64,000 bases of DNA from Romanomermis culicivorax (lineage: Eukaryota; Nematoda; Enoplea; Mermithida; Mermithidae): contig CAWUHX010000319.1 of the NCBI GenBank assembly GCA_963922205.1, positions 1 to 64,000 of the forward strand, given 5' to 3'. The notes beneath the pieces are model-generated. The model made no database searches. It had not been told where the DNA came from and saw nothing but the letters and a program-made list of their open reading frames with translations. This document shows, one piece after another, positions 10,862 to 22,198 of the stretch. Every line of letters begins with the position of its first letter. Within the stretch, counting starts at the first letter, position 1. The position numbers were made by a program, and so were the translations under genes.

Positions 10862-11081
10862 AAAGCAATTTTGTTAGGGTTTGAACAAAATTTGACAACA
10901 GTACAATAAGTTGATTTGCGGCAAGGGATAAAATTTCAATAGAGTAAAACCATTATCCATCGACTCTGAATTATATCCTACAGTAAGTAAGGTGCCTGGC
11001 CAGAATTATCTTATGAAGTGTAAACCTTGCACACAACTTCATGTTTAATATTGATGGGGTCCATTGACCCCTGGACCACCC

Positions 11082-11225
11082 TGGCTATGCGCCTGCAGTT
11101 AATGCAGTTAGTAGTGCATCTGCCATGTAAGCAAAAGTTGAGGCTTCGAGCCCCTTACTGAGCGTTATTTTTCTGACACACCAGCTACGTGGATTTGTGC
11201 ATACGACACACCCCCGACCAGCCAC
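11082..11225 (+). repeat. SINE-like repeat, family 1, copy 1
   Basis: A degenerate tRNA-like head (AGTTAGTAGTGCATCTG, then a B-box-like GGCTTCGAGCC) is followed by a tail shared with the copy at 61689-61825: GAGCGTTATTTTTCTGAC, then a CGTGGATTTG block and GCATAC. Two copies 50 kb apart with the same head-tail junction support a tRNA-derived SINE. Confidence 0.55.
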
Positions 11226-11490
11226 ATTTCGTTGTCTAAATTCAATTTTATCCGATGGGTATGAAGTAACAGTTTTTGATAAGAAGGCAGCAAAGCTGTC
11301 GGAGTATGCCTGTTTTTGTTCCAAGCAAACGTCATGGTTGTGAAAGCTTGAATTGGTAATTTTCCAGAATCTACTTCTATTATATGTAACTATGTTTTTA
11401 ATTGAATTTACGGAAACGACTAAGAAATGGTATGTACGAGTAATGGAAGTCAAGTCCCTCACATACAGTTTGATTATCTTAACTTTGATA

Positions 11491-11741
11491 TTATAGTCTG
11501 TTTTTTTAAAATGCCTCTGAATAATTAAAGTGGAAAACAAGTAGTATTTCATCATTTCACGATTTTCTGATAAACAATATATCGTAGAGTGATGGAAATT
11601 TGTGAGCGTACTGACCTAACCTTTAACAATTTTTCGAGTGAAAACTTTTACAGTAAGAGCTTTATGTAAGCGATTTTGACGATGATTACTGATTTGTGTC
11701 ACTTTTCTTTTTGGAAGCACTTTATAAAAAACAGACTATAG
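11491..11741 (+). mobile_element. MITE-1 copy 1
   Basis: About 250 bp with terminal inverted repeats TATAGTCTGTTTTTT...AAAAACAGACTATA. The ends sit on TA, as expected of Tc1/mariner-type target duplications. The internal landmarks AGTGGAAA(A/G)CAAGTAGTATT and TTAACAATTTTTCGAGTGAAAA recur in all copies. Confidence 0.8.
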
Positions 11742-11795
11742 TATTCGTAGAGAAATGTGGTCATACTGACGCACTTTATTTTGTTTTGTGAATAG

Positions 11796-12015
11796 ACCTG
11801 TTGTGAATTGGGACACCGGCTACCATCGTTTGAAGGATATAGACGACGCCCGTGCTAGTTTTTGTGGAAATGGCGGTCACGGCAACGTCATTCCAGGTTT
11901 GATCACAGGCCAAAATGACTTCCATGGATTGGACGAAGTTGTGAAGAATCTTAAAGACGCCCTTTTCGATCATTATTTCAGACCAAGACCCGAGAATAAT
12001 GTCGAAAGAGACTGA
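11796..12015 (+). CDS. Orphan exon, terminal, product not recognised
   Basis: A possible 3' splice site (GTTTTGTGAATAG, ending at 11795) opens into 73 codons ending in TGA at 12013. Base composition is distinctly more GC-rich than the AT-rich DNA around it. The peptide contains Y-H-R-L-K-D-I-D-D-A-R-A-S-F-C followed by a Gly/His-rich turn, then acidic and aromatic sequence ending R-P-R-P-E-N-N. The spacing Tyr...Ile-x-x-Ala...Cys recalls the N-module of the secreted family described at 36362, but it lacks the Trp and may be chance. No upstream exon was located. It may be a relic of a gene disrupted by the MITE directly upstream. Confidence 0.4.
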
Positions 12016-12976
12016 AATTGTGCTCCAACATTTTTATTTGAGATTTGTGGTGTGATTCTTCCGTGAGAAAGAAACGGTTGCTCCGATGTAGAAAAATATA
12101 CTGAAAAAGTTGATTTAGAAAGAACGTCTGATACGGCAGTTCAAAAATATATGGATTGTAACTTGATGCCAAAAACTGTTACTGACAGTCACCAAAGAGT
12201 ATAGTGCAGAAAGACGTTGCCCAAGCTCATTCATCTGTTACCATTTGTTGTTTTTTACAAAATGCTTGTAAATGAGAAATGACAATCAAGTTATCGTCTT
12301 CAAAATTGCAAGAAAAATATTTACTGTAGAATCTTCTAACTAAAAAGCGTCAAGATTCGGAGGCTCGTAAATTTTTGGCTCCATACAATGTTATGCTAAG
12401 CGGAAAATACAAAAAATATGTTTCGCCTTTCTTGTTTCATTTTTTAAAAGATTTTCAAGAAAACAAACAATTAAAGAACTTGTCAACATCAGTCTTTTGG
12501 CAAATCGTAGACTCGGGATTGTCTCGCAGGTATATTGTGTTTTACAGCAAATATAGTTGTGCTCAGAATTTCACATGTTATGGAGCACCGTACCATCCGA
12601 GGTTGTTTAACTGGAACGTTTTCTAATGAATACAGAAAAAACTTATACAGTTAAGACTTTGCTAAAGATCCCTTGGCGCCCTAAATAGTATAGACAGTAC
12701 TTTATAGCTTGTCATTAGCACATCACTGTGAGAAATTTAAATAGAAGAGTTCCGAAAAGGGTGCAAATTTTCATAAAAAAACAGATCGTAATGAAATCCA
12801 ATTTCATAGCAAGCTGAGTAATGCTACACTAGCCGTTTCCTTCTGGTCTTTTAGTAGACTAAAAACTTCGCATAAATGGGGTAAAATGACGGAAATTTCA
12901 ATTATATCCCATAAAAGTAACTACTCAAGCGCATATATTGAGAAAACATGCACTCGTTGATTAGATAGTTGCGTCT
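12016..12976. other. AT-rich intergenic DNA, nothing recognised
   Basis: An 83-codon plus-strand frame at 12375-12626 shows no family features and no splice-site support. No repeats of other window sequences were noticed. Confidence 0.5.
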
Positions 12977-13216
12977 TTATACGCCATTCATTTTGAAACG
13001 ATCGATGCAGCGGTCGAAGTTTCTGCAAATGCAGCGTTACTAGTGATTAGGTGATCAATGTCGATAAACTTGAAATGACTGAAAAAGGGGATCATCAAGG
13101 ACTCTGTATGAAGGAGGAAAAATTTATTGAATGGAGTCAACGAGCCTTCCATAATTTTGAACAGAAGTTCGGCTGGAATTTTGCTGAAATAATCTTTCCA
13201 AAATGAATGGAGTATA
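12977..13216. mobile_element. MITE-2 copy 1
   Basis: About 240 bp bounded by imperfect inverted ends: TATACGCCATTCATTTTGAA on the left and AAAATGAATGGAGTATAG on the right. GATGCAGCGG lies just inside the left end. Related copies are at 33860-34066 and, partially, at 22450. Confidence 0.6.
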
Positions 13217-13871
13217 GCACAATATTAATACATTTGACATTCTTTGTAGTTCGCTTTAGAAATTTACTATAGTCACAATTTTCCTGGAAATAGCTTTTAG
13301 TACAAGAGCGCTTTTTATTAGCATATGTTTTCGTCTTTTCCAGTCTCTAGAAATGTTTTTCCTGTTTTGTTTTTAGGAGCTTTTATGTCGTTACAAAAAC
13401 GAATTGTTGTTGCAAGAAAAATTTCCATTGGAAGTATAGTGACAGCATGATTTCGCCTTTTCTTTTTGTACTTTTATAAGTGTTTGTGAAAACCAGTAGT
13501 AAGTAGAGTGCTTTGCAAATCTACTGTCAGGTAATTCTTTTGCTAATTAGTTTCTATTTACGCTTTATTTTTATGCAGTTCTGAAAACAGTCGATATCCC
13601 AACAATCAGCAAGACTATAACTGTTTGAATATTTTTTTGTGACAGAAGAAGGAAACAGTCAGCTTACCAACAAGTGGAAAATTTAACGTTTTGGAGAATG
13701 CAACATTTTTTGAATTAAATAATTTCAAAGCAGTCTCAAACTCGATAAGTGTGTTATGCACATTTTTTGTAGCTAATTTTTTTTGAAAACCTTGTTCAAG
13801 CGGGAGTAAAAGAGTCAACCAAATGTGAAGAACCATTCACCGTCAAAGGTTTAAAGTCTTGTATAATTTAG
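13217..13871. other. AT-rich intergenic DNA, nothing recognised
   Basis: Low-complexity AT-rich sequence. A minus-strand frame at 13615-13836 is unsupported. Confidence 0.4.
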
Positions 13872-14092
13872 CATTTTATTCAATTCATTTTTTATCGCCA
13901 TGCGTCGCTTCGTTTACTGGCAATGGTCAGTGCATGGGGTATTTCGGCCTGAAAGCATTTTGCAAGCTCAAATGCACGCAAGAATGTTCAGCTAGAACTT
14001 TGACTTCGATACAATGTTCAAAATTGCATGGTAAAAAAGACGACCAAAAAATATCCATATCTTCTGCGTTTGACATGCCAGTGACCCAGTGA
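13872..14092 (+). pseudogene. Fragment of the cysteine-rich C-module family
   Basis: The frame reads T-G-N-G-Q-C...K-A-F-C-K-L-K-C-T-Q-E-C...I-Q-C. This aligns residue by residue with the C-module exons at 22199-22407 and 33562-33764 (G-N-P-x-C...R-A-F-C-T-x-K-C-x-x-D-C...I-x-C). The final S-C-V-C part is garbled: TCTTCTGCGTTTGAC looks like TCTTGCGTTTGC with small indels. No acceptor AG sits at the expected exon start and no 75-nt partner exon was found. I judge it a fossil exon. Confidence 0.55.
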
Positions 14093-14110
14093 GCATAATG
14101 AAGAGCAAAT

Positions 14111-14882
14111 ATATGGGGTGAGCCAAAAAAGGCGACCGGTGCAGACTTCCATTTCCAGCGGATAAATCTTTTTCAATACAAATTGCTGCATTAGAATGCC
14201 CTGATTATCTTTGCTATAAAAGCCAAATTTTATGCTCCCAGCATTTATGGTTACCGTACGTACAAAAAGAAATTTAGTAAAAGTGGTCATTTTTCAAAAA
14301 GTAAAAATTGTGAAATCATGGTAAAAGTTATCCTATTGTGAGAAAAGTTTTGTAAAGCTTTTGACACACCATAATACTTTAAAAGTCAACGAGATTTGTA
14401 AGTTACACGTAATTTAAGGTCATCAACTTCTTGTTTCAATATGGGACAAAATTTCGCCAAAATCAAGAGCTTTTGTTCTGGAATAGGAAAAAACAAAATC
14501 AAGACAAAATCAATCCTGCCAATGATCAGATCGAAAAACGATTAAAATTATTGGTGAAACAGAAAGTAGGATACACTAAAACGGCTCTTCTGTAGTTTCT
14601 AGCTGTTATATGGTTCTCACGATTGGATGTGTTGTACTTTTCTGCTGTAAACATGTTGATTTTGTCAATTTTTGTCAATTTTTCAAAATTTATTTGCAAA
14701 AAAAACAATGTTTAGTGTTTTTGATTCTAGCCAATCAATATCCGAGCAATCTCGCTGAAACTTTGCAATATTTATGCCAGATGTTTTATTTATTGACAGC
14801 AGGAAACCCATTAAAAAAGCTTTACTCAGTTGAAATCTATGCAAGTCAGTACCGGTCGCCTTTTTTTGGCTCACCCTGTATT
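14111..14882 (+). mobile_element. DNA transposon T, copy 1 (about 770 bp, non-autonomous)
   Basis: Terminal inverted repeats of about 30 bp: GGGTGAGCCAAAAAAGGCGA at the left and TCGCCTTTTTTTGGCTCACC at the right, flanked by TA. It is collinear with the copy at 16613-17374. A plus-strand frame near the middle, ending at the TAG at about 14593, encodes a Lys-rich tail (E-K-R-L-K-L-L-V-K-Q-K-V-G) that is also present in copy 2. The two copies therefore keep a common coding relic, but no DDE motif is visible. Confidence 0.8.
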
Positions 14883-16612
14883 AGCCGTGCTGAAATCTTG
14901 GCATTGAAAAGAATCCGAAATCTCAGAAAAACTTTGAGTCATTTGTAAACCCATTTCAGACCTGCAGCTGCTGCATTAACTAATCCTGTCTGTTATTCCG
15001 AGCTGGATAATTAAGTTGTGATCCGTAATTATTTTTTCCAATTGCACTTGACTTCTCGGGCTCACGATCATCTACTGAACTTATGTCTTACCTGTAGTAT
15101 GTTCATTTTCAAATCAGCCCCGGAAAGGAAAATAATCGGCAGAAATAAGTAAACAGACAATACACCTGCAATGTAGGCCAAAACTTTATTTTTAATTTGT
15201 TCCCCGAACTACTACAGCCAATTGTAGAAAAACACAAGTCGTTTCTTATTTGCATGAACACCTTTGAGCGCACCGAGGCTCATTTGGAAAAACTTAATTG
15301 AGTATTAACAGCATAGAAAACGGACCTTCGTTTTTTCCCTCATTTTTTCAGGAATATTATTGCCATTCCTTCTGACCCCGGACCAGTTTCCGGAAAACAC
15401 ACAGCAAAAAATTTTTTTTTATACAAATATTTCAAATTTCGAACAATAGCCCACTTGTGGGTGTACTTGCACACAGGGTTTTTGAAGCCAAAAAATGTTC
15501 TCTATACTTGAACTATACCGATCGAGTATGTTTAGGTTACCTACAATCCATTTGAAAAATAAAGTAACTACGCTCTGTCTTAATTATATGGTCAGATATA
15601 CACTGTAGGACATAGAACATCAGCAGAGGCAGAACAAAGTTAGTAGGTGACAATTTGCTGTATGGCTTGAAAGGAGGTATGACATATGATCTAATCGTAC
15701 GAACAAATACTCAAGACTAACAGTAAATAGGGTATCTCCCATGTGGTAAGACATTTCATACTAGTCATTTTCGTTCGAGCTCGCAAGAGTTTCGAAATAA
15801 AACATGGAAATATAGATATAATTCCTTATCTCTGAGGTGTTCTAGTCTGAACCGCCTTCGGAGGATGTGATGCATTACACTTCCGAGTTGATACTGACAT
15901 ACAAGTCAATCAGTAAATGCTTGAACTTATTGGATAATGATTAAGTCAGACTGTATAACGTTAAGTACTCCATGGTAAAGCATTCCATATCATATATACG
16001 AGTAGGATTCTATGAGGCATACCGTATGGTATGATTGGACATAAACGTTCACCTGGATGTGCTAAGCATAGGGTGACATATTATTCATTATAAGCATTGG
16101 GATCATCCTATCCTGTGTTACTCATCGTGCATTGTCAATATGGCTTCATTGTGGATAAGGTTTCGTGCAAAGAATTCCACTTACACATGTACGTTTTCTA
16201 ACAAGAATGGGTTGAAACACGCATAACAGGCGGCTTTCACGGAATTCTTTAATTTTGGTAAGTACTCTGTATGATTGTTCGTCTTTTTCGAATCACTAAT
16301 TATCTGCACTATGCTTAATGGCTTAAGATTTATTTCATTCATAGCCCCGTCTACCATTGCATAACAAAGGTACACACGTGGCCGGAAATCCTGGTTGAAT
16401 TTGAAAAGTACTGCGGTGTTCGTCCAAAAACGCAATGTACACCTGCCATTCGAATGAATCGGACCACGAATGATTGTTGATGACCCTATCAGAGATCATT
16501 TAAAATAAATAACACTTGCACTTGCAAAATTTCAAGTTTTATTATGATCTTCTTGCAAGGTTATGTCTGATTTTCAAGCTATAAAGACTGCAACTAACTT
16601 GTCAATCTTCGG
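14883..16612. other. Intergenic DNA, nothing recognised
   Basis: About 1.7 kb of unique-looking sequence with no convincing exon, RNA gene or repeat. A minus-strand 84-codon frame at 16181-16435 has no recognisable features. Confidence 0.5.
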
Positions 16613-17374
16613 TATACCGGGTGCGCCAAAAAAGGCGACCGGTGCAGACTTCCATAACTTTTAGACAAATGAAGCTCTTTTAATGCAGATTGCTGCATTA
16701 GAATTCTCTGCTAATCTTGGCCGCAAAAACCAAATTTTATGCTCCTAGCGTTTATGGTTACTGAAGAAACAGAAATTTAGTAAAAGTAGTCATTTTTCAA
16801 AAAGTAAAAATTGTGAAATCAAAGTAAAAATTGTCCTATTGTGAGAAAAGTTTTGTAAAGTTTTTTACACACAAAAATTTTTTAAAAATCAACTTGATTT
16901 GTAGGTTACACGTAATTTGAAGTCATTAAATTCTTGTTTCAATATGGGGCAAAATTTCGCCAAAATCATAAACTTTTCTTTTGAAATTGGAAAAAAGCAA
17001 AATCAAAACAAAATCAATTCTGTCATTGACCAGATCGAAAAACGATTGAAATTATTGGTGAAACAGAAAGTAGGACACACTAAAATGGCTCTCTTGTAGT
17101 TTGCGGCTGTTATATGATTCTCATGATTGGATCTATTGTACTTTTCTGTTGTAAAACATGATTTTGTCAATTTTTCAAAATTAATTCGCAAAAGAACTGA
17201 CGTTCAGTATTTTCGATTCTAGTCAGTAAATATTCGAGCAATCGGGCTGAAACTTTCCAGTTCTTTATGTCAGATGTTTTACCTATTGACGGCAGGAAAC
17301 CGCATTAAGGAAGCTTCACCATTTGAAAGGTATGAAAGTCAGTACCAGTCGCCTTTTTATGGTTCAACCTGTAT
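16613..17374 (+). mobile_element. DNA transposon T, copy 2
   Basis: Starts GGGTGCGCCAAAAAAGGCGA and ends with an imperfect inverted copy (CGCCTTTTTATGGTTCAACC), with TATA at both edges. It aligns with copy 1 along its length. The internal Lys-rich frame (16917-17099) ends at the same stop but is shifted in its first half, so neither copy codes for an intact protein. Confidence 0.8.
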
Positions 17375-18065
17375 ACGACTATAAAGATTTGAATCATCGT
17401 TCTAGGGGAAAACAGGTGAAACATTGAAAGACCTACAAAGTAAATCATCATCTGAGTGAAAATTGAGATTTATGCCCTTCTGATCCGATAATGATACGAA
17501 AGTTCGTTCAATGGGAGCACTACCCCAGATGAATTCATTTTTCTTCGTTGATAAAAGTTACTATTCGTTGAATTTTTTTATCATGTATAGAGCATAGTCT
17601 TCTCGCTCCCATTTGCTCACTTCAAATCATAATTTCATGAATTTGTTTGTAGGAACTAAAACGAAGTACGAGTACAAACTGCATTTAGTCAGTTTTTCCA
17701 GTTTTTTAAAGTTACTAACTTACATTGCAAAACATTGTCATCAGAAAAAAATTCCTTTATTCTACGAGTATACTCGGCAAAGTTTGTCGGTTTATCAATG
17801 TCAATTTAATAAATAGCTTAGCTTAGCTTAAAAAGAATTCCCTAGCATAATTTTCGAGTGCAATAGTTGAGGTCTACCTGGAAGATTTCATAATTAAGAC
17901 AATTCAAAAATTAGTAGGAAGGGTTCGAGGTGGTAGTTATCCTGCTGGACATAATGTTAGATAAACACTACCCTTTAATAAACCGCTGTATTTTGTGCTA
18001 ATCATCTTTATATTAATATTAAAGTACGTGGTGTGACAACATTATGAAAATCTAACATTGGAGAA
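17375..18065. other. Intergenic DNA
   Basis: An acceptor-like TTTGTTGTAG at about 17652 opens a 54-codon frame (to 17816) with two late Cys residues. It could be a worn C-module exon but lacks the diagnostic K-C-x-x-D-C core, so it is not called. Confidence 0.3.
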
Positions 18066-18660
18066 TTGACGTGGACACTAAAAAATCATTTTGTTAATCT
18101 TTTCCTTTATTTTATTTTTTCTCCGTCTAAAATTTCTTCACTGCTTCCCTCTCATTCTTCCCTCTCTTTCAGTTTCTTCCTTTCTATCCTTATCATTTTG
18201 GATCACACAATTTTGAATCACACAAAATCCCACTGTTTTCCGTTTTGTTTCCATATTGTGTGGTTTCTGTTTGTTTCTCCATTTTTGTTTCGATACATTT
18301 TTTACGTTTCATTTTATCTACCGTTTCTCGTATTATCTTATATTCGAATTTCAGTTCTCATTTTTCCATATTCTTTTTTTATTTTTCCGTTCTCTATCTT
18401 TTTCTCTTTCTCCTTCTACTTTTGTTTTGTTCTGTTTTATCTTTTGATTTTCTTTTATCCACTCATTTTCCACTCTTTTAATTTTCTCCAATCCTACAAA
18501 ATATTTGTTTCATGTTTCCGTTCTTTGTTTCCACTTTCTCCTTACGTGTTAGTTTTTAGTTTTCGTTTTTCTTTTTTGTCACTTCAGTTTATGATTTGAA
18601 GTTTTTTCTTTCTATTATGTCTTCCTTCCTCTTCTACTTTTTTTTCTTCAAAAACTAGCA
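18066..18660 (+). repeat. Long pyrimidine-rich (T-dominated) tract
   Basis: About 600 bp in which the plus strand is mostly T with scattered C and very little A or G except in short islands. Open frames here are Phe/Leu/Ser-rich artefacts of composition. Similar T-rich stretches occur at 32400-32640 and 63830-64000. Confidence 0.6.
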
Positions 18661-18898
18661 CGTTTGGGGCCTCGTCGTTCGCGTTACTGTAATATTTTTC
18701 TTCTAGTCTGCTAATTTTTGAGCCATTTTCAATTTGCTCTAAATCTTTATGTTACATTACGAGCTGTAGCAGAGACACATGATTTTTTTGGGTCACTGCA
18801 AAGTGATTCTTACTGATCAATGATGTTGAAAATTTGGCAATCGCTTTTTACTTGAATAAATAATCAGCATGGATGCTGAAAAGCGGACTAAGGCGGGA

Positions 18899-18975
18899 GC
18901 GCCAAAGTGAGACTGGCGCCAGGTTCAGACAACAGTCTTACTTTGGCGCCTATAACGTTGGGCGCCAAAGTAAGA
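18899..18975. repeat. Short palindromic cluster with TTTGGCGCC cores
   Basis: TCTTACTTTGGCGCC (18936-18950) and its exact inverted copy (18961-18975) are separated by 10 nt. A third, near-identical copy GCGCCAAAGTGAGA lies at 18899. TTTGGCGC matches the E2F-type consensus TTTSSCGC. It may be a hairpin or a regulatory cluster; no gene start was found beside it. Confidence 0.5.
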
Positions 18976-20062
18976 ATGTATCTTCCAATATTTGCAATTG
19001 TCACCAAGTCGCCAATTTAATTCTATGAATCGGTGATTCCACTCGTGAGAACCTAAGACCTGGTGGCGCCCCAGGATTTTCTTGCTGCAGATGTACTTCC
19101 CAGATTCAATAAATACAGATGCCAAAGCATATGAAGCTCTAGTTCAAGCCAATTACAATCCAGATTTTGTTTTTTCGTTCGAAGTCGAAGTGACAGTCTA
19201 AATCATGTCGTGTTGATTATCTAAATGCACCTTGATAGTTTTTTTGGTTTTTGCGGTTGTGTGAATATAAGGAAAATTAGGTAACAAGCATAAGAGCAGA
19301 CATTGCAGCTGGTGTGCCACGCGTGCGTTTCAGGATATCGTTCTACTTGTATTCATTGATCAATTCCAGCTGAGCTGATCTTTTTCAGCTATATTTCGAG
19401 TTTCTCTTTTGAATAATCTTTATTCAAAGTTTTATAGCGAGGTGCACTGAAACATCGTTGTGGATACAACATCGACGTTACTCGGAATCATTTTCATTTA
19501 GGCCTTCATTGAGGGTCACGATTCGCAAAACTGGTAGTAAGCGTTTTCGACATCTAACCATGAGTACGATTTTGTTTCGCATTTGTCTCTGCAAGAGAGG
19601 ATTACTTCAAAATTAAAGCCTAGTCAAAAGAAAACTTTAGGATTAATGCATATTCTTAATCCATGCGCCGTGAATTGCCACCACATTTCGAAAATTCTGT
19701 ACCTGAAAGTCTCACAGGCTGTTCAGCAATGTTGCCCAAAAAAAGGGGAGAAAATAAGCTACATTAATGTTGAAAAGTGGCCTACACTAGCGGACTCACC
19801 ATGTATTACAAACGACAATGCTTGAGCAATATGTCATTCTTCGGATATTTATGATTAACGAAGCAAACAACATAATTGGACACCTGCAGCAAATTTGGAA
19901 GAAACTGAATCATTTTTGAGCCACTATCTGCTGACGTTTCCACTAAGATGCATATATTTTATACTGCTTTATGCCTATATTGTGATTCGGTGGTAAGGTT
20001 GACTGAAAAATTCGAAATGGCACGCGTTCACAGTGCATTCTCGTTTAGAGATCATTATTACA
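18976..20062. other. Intergenic DNA
   Basis: A frame at 19583-19825 contains M-H-I-L-N-P-C-A-V-N-C, faintly like the linker exon of the secreted family. Without splice sites in phase it is not called. Nothing else was recognised. Confidence 0.3.
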
Positions 20063-20290
20063 CTATAGTCTGTTTATCTTGAAAAGCTTCTAAATAATGA
20101 AGGTGGGAAGCAAGTAGTATATCAGATTTTCACGATTTTCTGTCAAACAATATATCAAATGGGACTCAAAATTTATGAGCATACTGAATTAACCGTTAAC
20201 AATTTTCTAGTGAAAAATTTTGCAGTAAGTGCTCTACGTAAACGATTTTGACGACAATACTGATTTGTGTCGCTTTTCTATTGCGAAGAC
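20063..20290 (+). mobile_element. MITE-1 copy 2, right end eroded
   Basis: Starts CTATAGTCTGTTTATCTTGA and follows the MITE-1 internal sequence (GGGAAGCAAGTAGTAT, AACAATTTTCTAGTGAAAAA, GATTTTGACGACAATACTG). The right inverted end cannot be found. Confidence 0.7.
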
Positions 20291-20463
20291 ATGAGATTTT
20301 CAGCTAATAGTTACATGTATAAATATATATATATAAGGCTAAAAAATTCAAATGATACTAATCGTCGACTCAGTCTCCAGAGTAGTGGATCATTTTCAAG
20401 CAATTCTTGTACCAGTTGCATTGCAAACAGTTTCAACAAATGTTGTTCCGTTTCAACATGCTC

Positions 20464-21630
20464 TCACCTTAAACTTATTCGACTGCTGCCAACACATTGG
20501 CATGTGAACAAAATATTTTGTGCAAGGGCGTCGCTCCCACTGGCATTCCACGTCGGGCAAAAAATCGAATCCGGTAGTAACATTGAACAGTCACTGGAAC
20601 ACTTGAGTTTGCAGAACCATTTAACTGGTAACAATTGGTTGCAACATTCATCTCCATGAATCCTGGTTCCTATATACATCCTAACCTAACATCACTTTTG
20701 CATATGTTACTAATCCTATGTACTTGTATCGTCGTCGAAAGACTCTAAACAGGGTCCTTTGCGATTCATTTTTGTCCGCATAAAATGTTCGAATTCGGAG
20801 CCGAAAAAAAAGAATTGTGATTTTGGGAACCAAGCGTGTTTATTGGAGGGATGCTAACAATTTTCACTCTAAATGATAGGTGGTCGACTTATATCAGATG
20901 TTAAAAAAGCACGTATAGATTGATCAGCATAACTCGAAGATGGGATGCAACGATTTTTCTATAGTCAGTTTTTCTCGAAATGCTTCCAAATTATAACAGT
21001 GGAAAGCAAGTACTATTTTAGATTTTTAAATATTTCTGCTGAACCATTCGTCATGTAATACTGAAAATTTGTGAGCTTATGCAATCAACCTTTAACAATT
21101 TGTTAATGAAAAATTTTACTGTGAAAGTTTTGTGTACGCGATTTTGACAACATAGTTGATTTTTGTCTTTTTTCAACTTAGAAGCATTGAATAAAAAACA
21201 AACTATAAAAAACTTTTCTGCATAACTCATTTTGTTTTAGACTTAAAGTGGAACAAAAAAGAGAAAAAAGTTGTCGAACAAAAGTCTGATTAGTCCTTAT
21301 CGCGCCGATAAATGAATCTCATCACTTGACAGTGCCTTACTTCTAAAATATGAGAATTTTGCACAGGCATTCCTATTAGTTTGCACCATGTTCCCATTAT
21401 CCCTATGTGTAGAATTTGTGCTCAAAATTGATATATCCATGTTCCCTGAAGACGGTATATTATCGTATATCATATGGGAAGTCACGGTTGTTGATGTTGT
21501 CCGCATTTCCACTGCGGTAGATGCAGTTGATGACACCTGACTCGTCATTTGATTTGTTGTCGAAGCTCGACAATATTGCTGATGTGCCTTTTCAACGTCT
21601 GACCAGACATAATTATTTGTAACGCATCGT
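20464..21630 (-). CDS. Secreted-family member, long type, apparently intact (N-module, Thr/Ser stretch, Cys C-module)
   Basis: Two minus-strand exons are visible. Exon A (21630-21341, 290 nt) follows CCTTTTAG and encodes the N-module R-C-V-T-N-N-Y-V-W-S-D-V-E-K-A-H, then Q-Q-Y-C. A short Thr/Ser-rich stretch and a linker with N-A-C-A-K-F-S-Y-F-R follow, ending at donor GTAAGG. Exon B (20669-20464, 206 nt) follows TATATAG and reads G-D-E-C-C...W-F-C-K-L-K-C-S-S-D-C...I-F-C...T-C-Q-C-V, with stop TGA at 20464. The phases agree (1 nt plus 2 nt), as in the other members. About 164 residues are accounted for. The exon with the signal peptide was not located, although secretion is inferred from the family. 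The intron (20670-21340) carries a MITE-1. Function unknown. Confidence 0.68.
20959..21207 (+). mobile_element. MITE-1 copy 3, inside an intron
   Basis: CTATAGTCAGTTTTTCTCGA at the left and AAAAAACAAACTATA at the right, with internal MITE-1 landmarks. It lies in the intron of the minus-strand family gene at 20464-21630. Confidence 0.78.
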
Positions 21631-21639
21631 CTAAAAGGA

Positions 21640-22198
21640 AAGAAGAATTCTACGAATTACTAGCGATAAAATTTTGAAATGAATCTGCCACTTGACTCCA
21701 CATTCATTTCTTCATTAATATAAATTTGTTTTTAGTTCGATTGAGAAATTAAACCATATGTTATAAATCTCGTTTCAGATTAAGCATATTAATGCCACAA
21801 GATTTTGGCACTGTTCCTCATGCAGAATATTGAAGTGGAAGTATTGAGAATGGGTTTTTATTATGGTTATTAAGAATGAAACTCAAAAACTTTAGAGCTG
21901 CCTATTAGAGAATTTAGGCTGGGTCGAAAACCCAGTTTTCTATTCTCTATCAACGCCTCGATTTTCATTTATTAGAACAATTTTTCATACGAAATAGTGA
22001 ATCGCGGGAAGTTTTATTTCAGACTGAGACACAGAATAAGCTGTTAAAAAAATTTACCTTAACGCATGTCAGAGCAGCGGTTTTCAAGAAAAGAGCTCAA
22101 AATTGGCAATTACTATAACATAGAAGATTGCTACCCTAATATCTGCGTCTGAAGGAACAATGTGCAGCAAGAAATCAAAGGCACCCTTGGGCAAACCA
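21640..22198. other. Intergenic DNA between two minus-strand family genes
   Basis: AT-rich. I looked here for the signal-peptide exon of the 20464-21630 gene and found no convincing hydrophobic start. Confidence 0.35.

Noticed and set aside
18066-18599. A 177-codon membrane protein
   Set aside because: Phe/Leu/Ser-rich translation of a pyrimidine tract; other frames of the tract are open too.
19583-19825. Linker and C-module copy of the secreted family
   Set aside because: Only H-I-L-N-P-C and scattered Cys match; no splice sites in phase and no K-C-x-x-D-C core.
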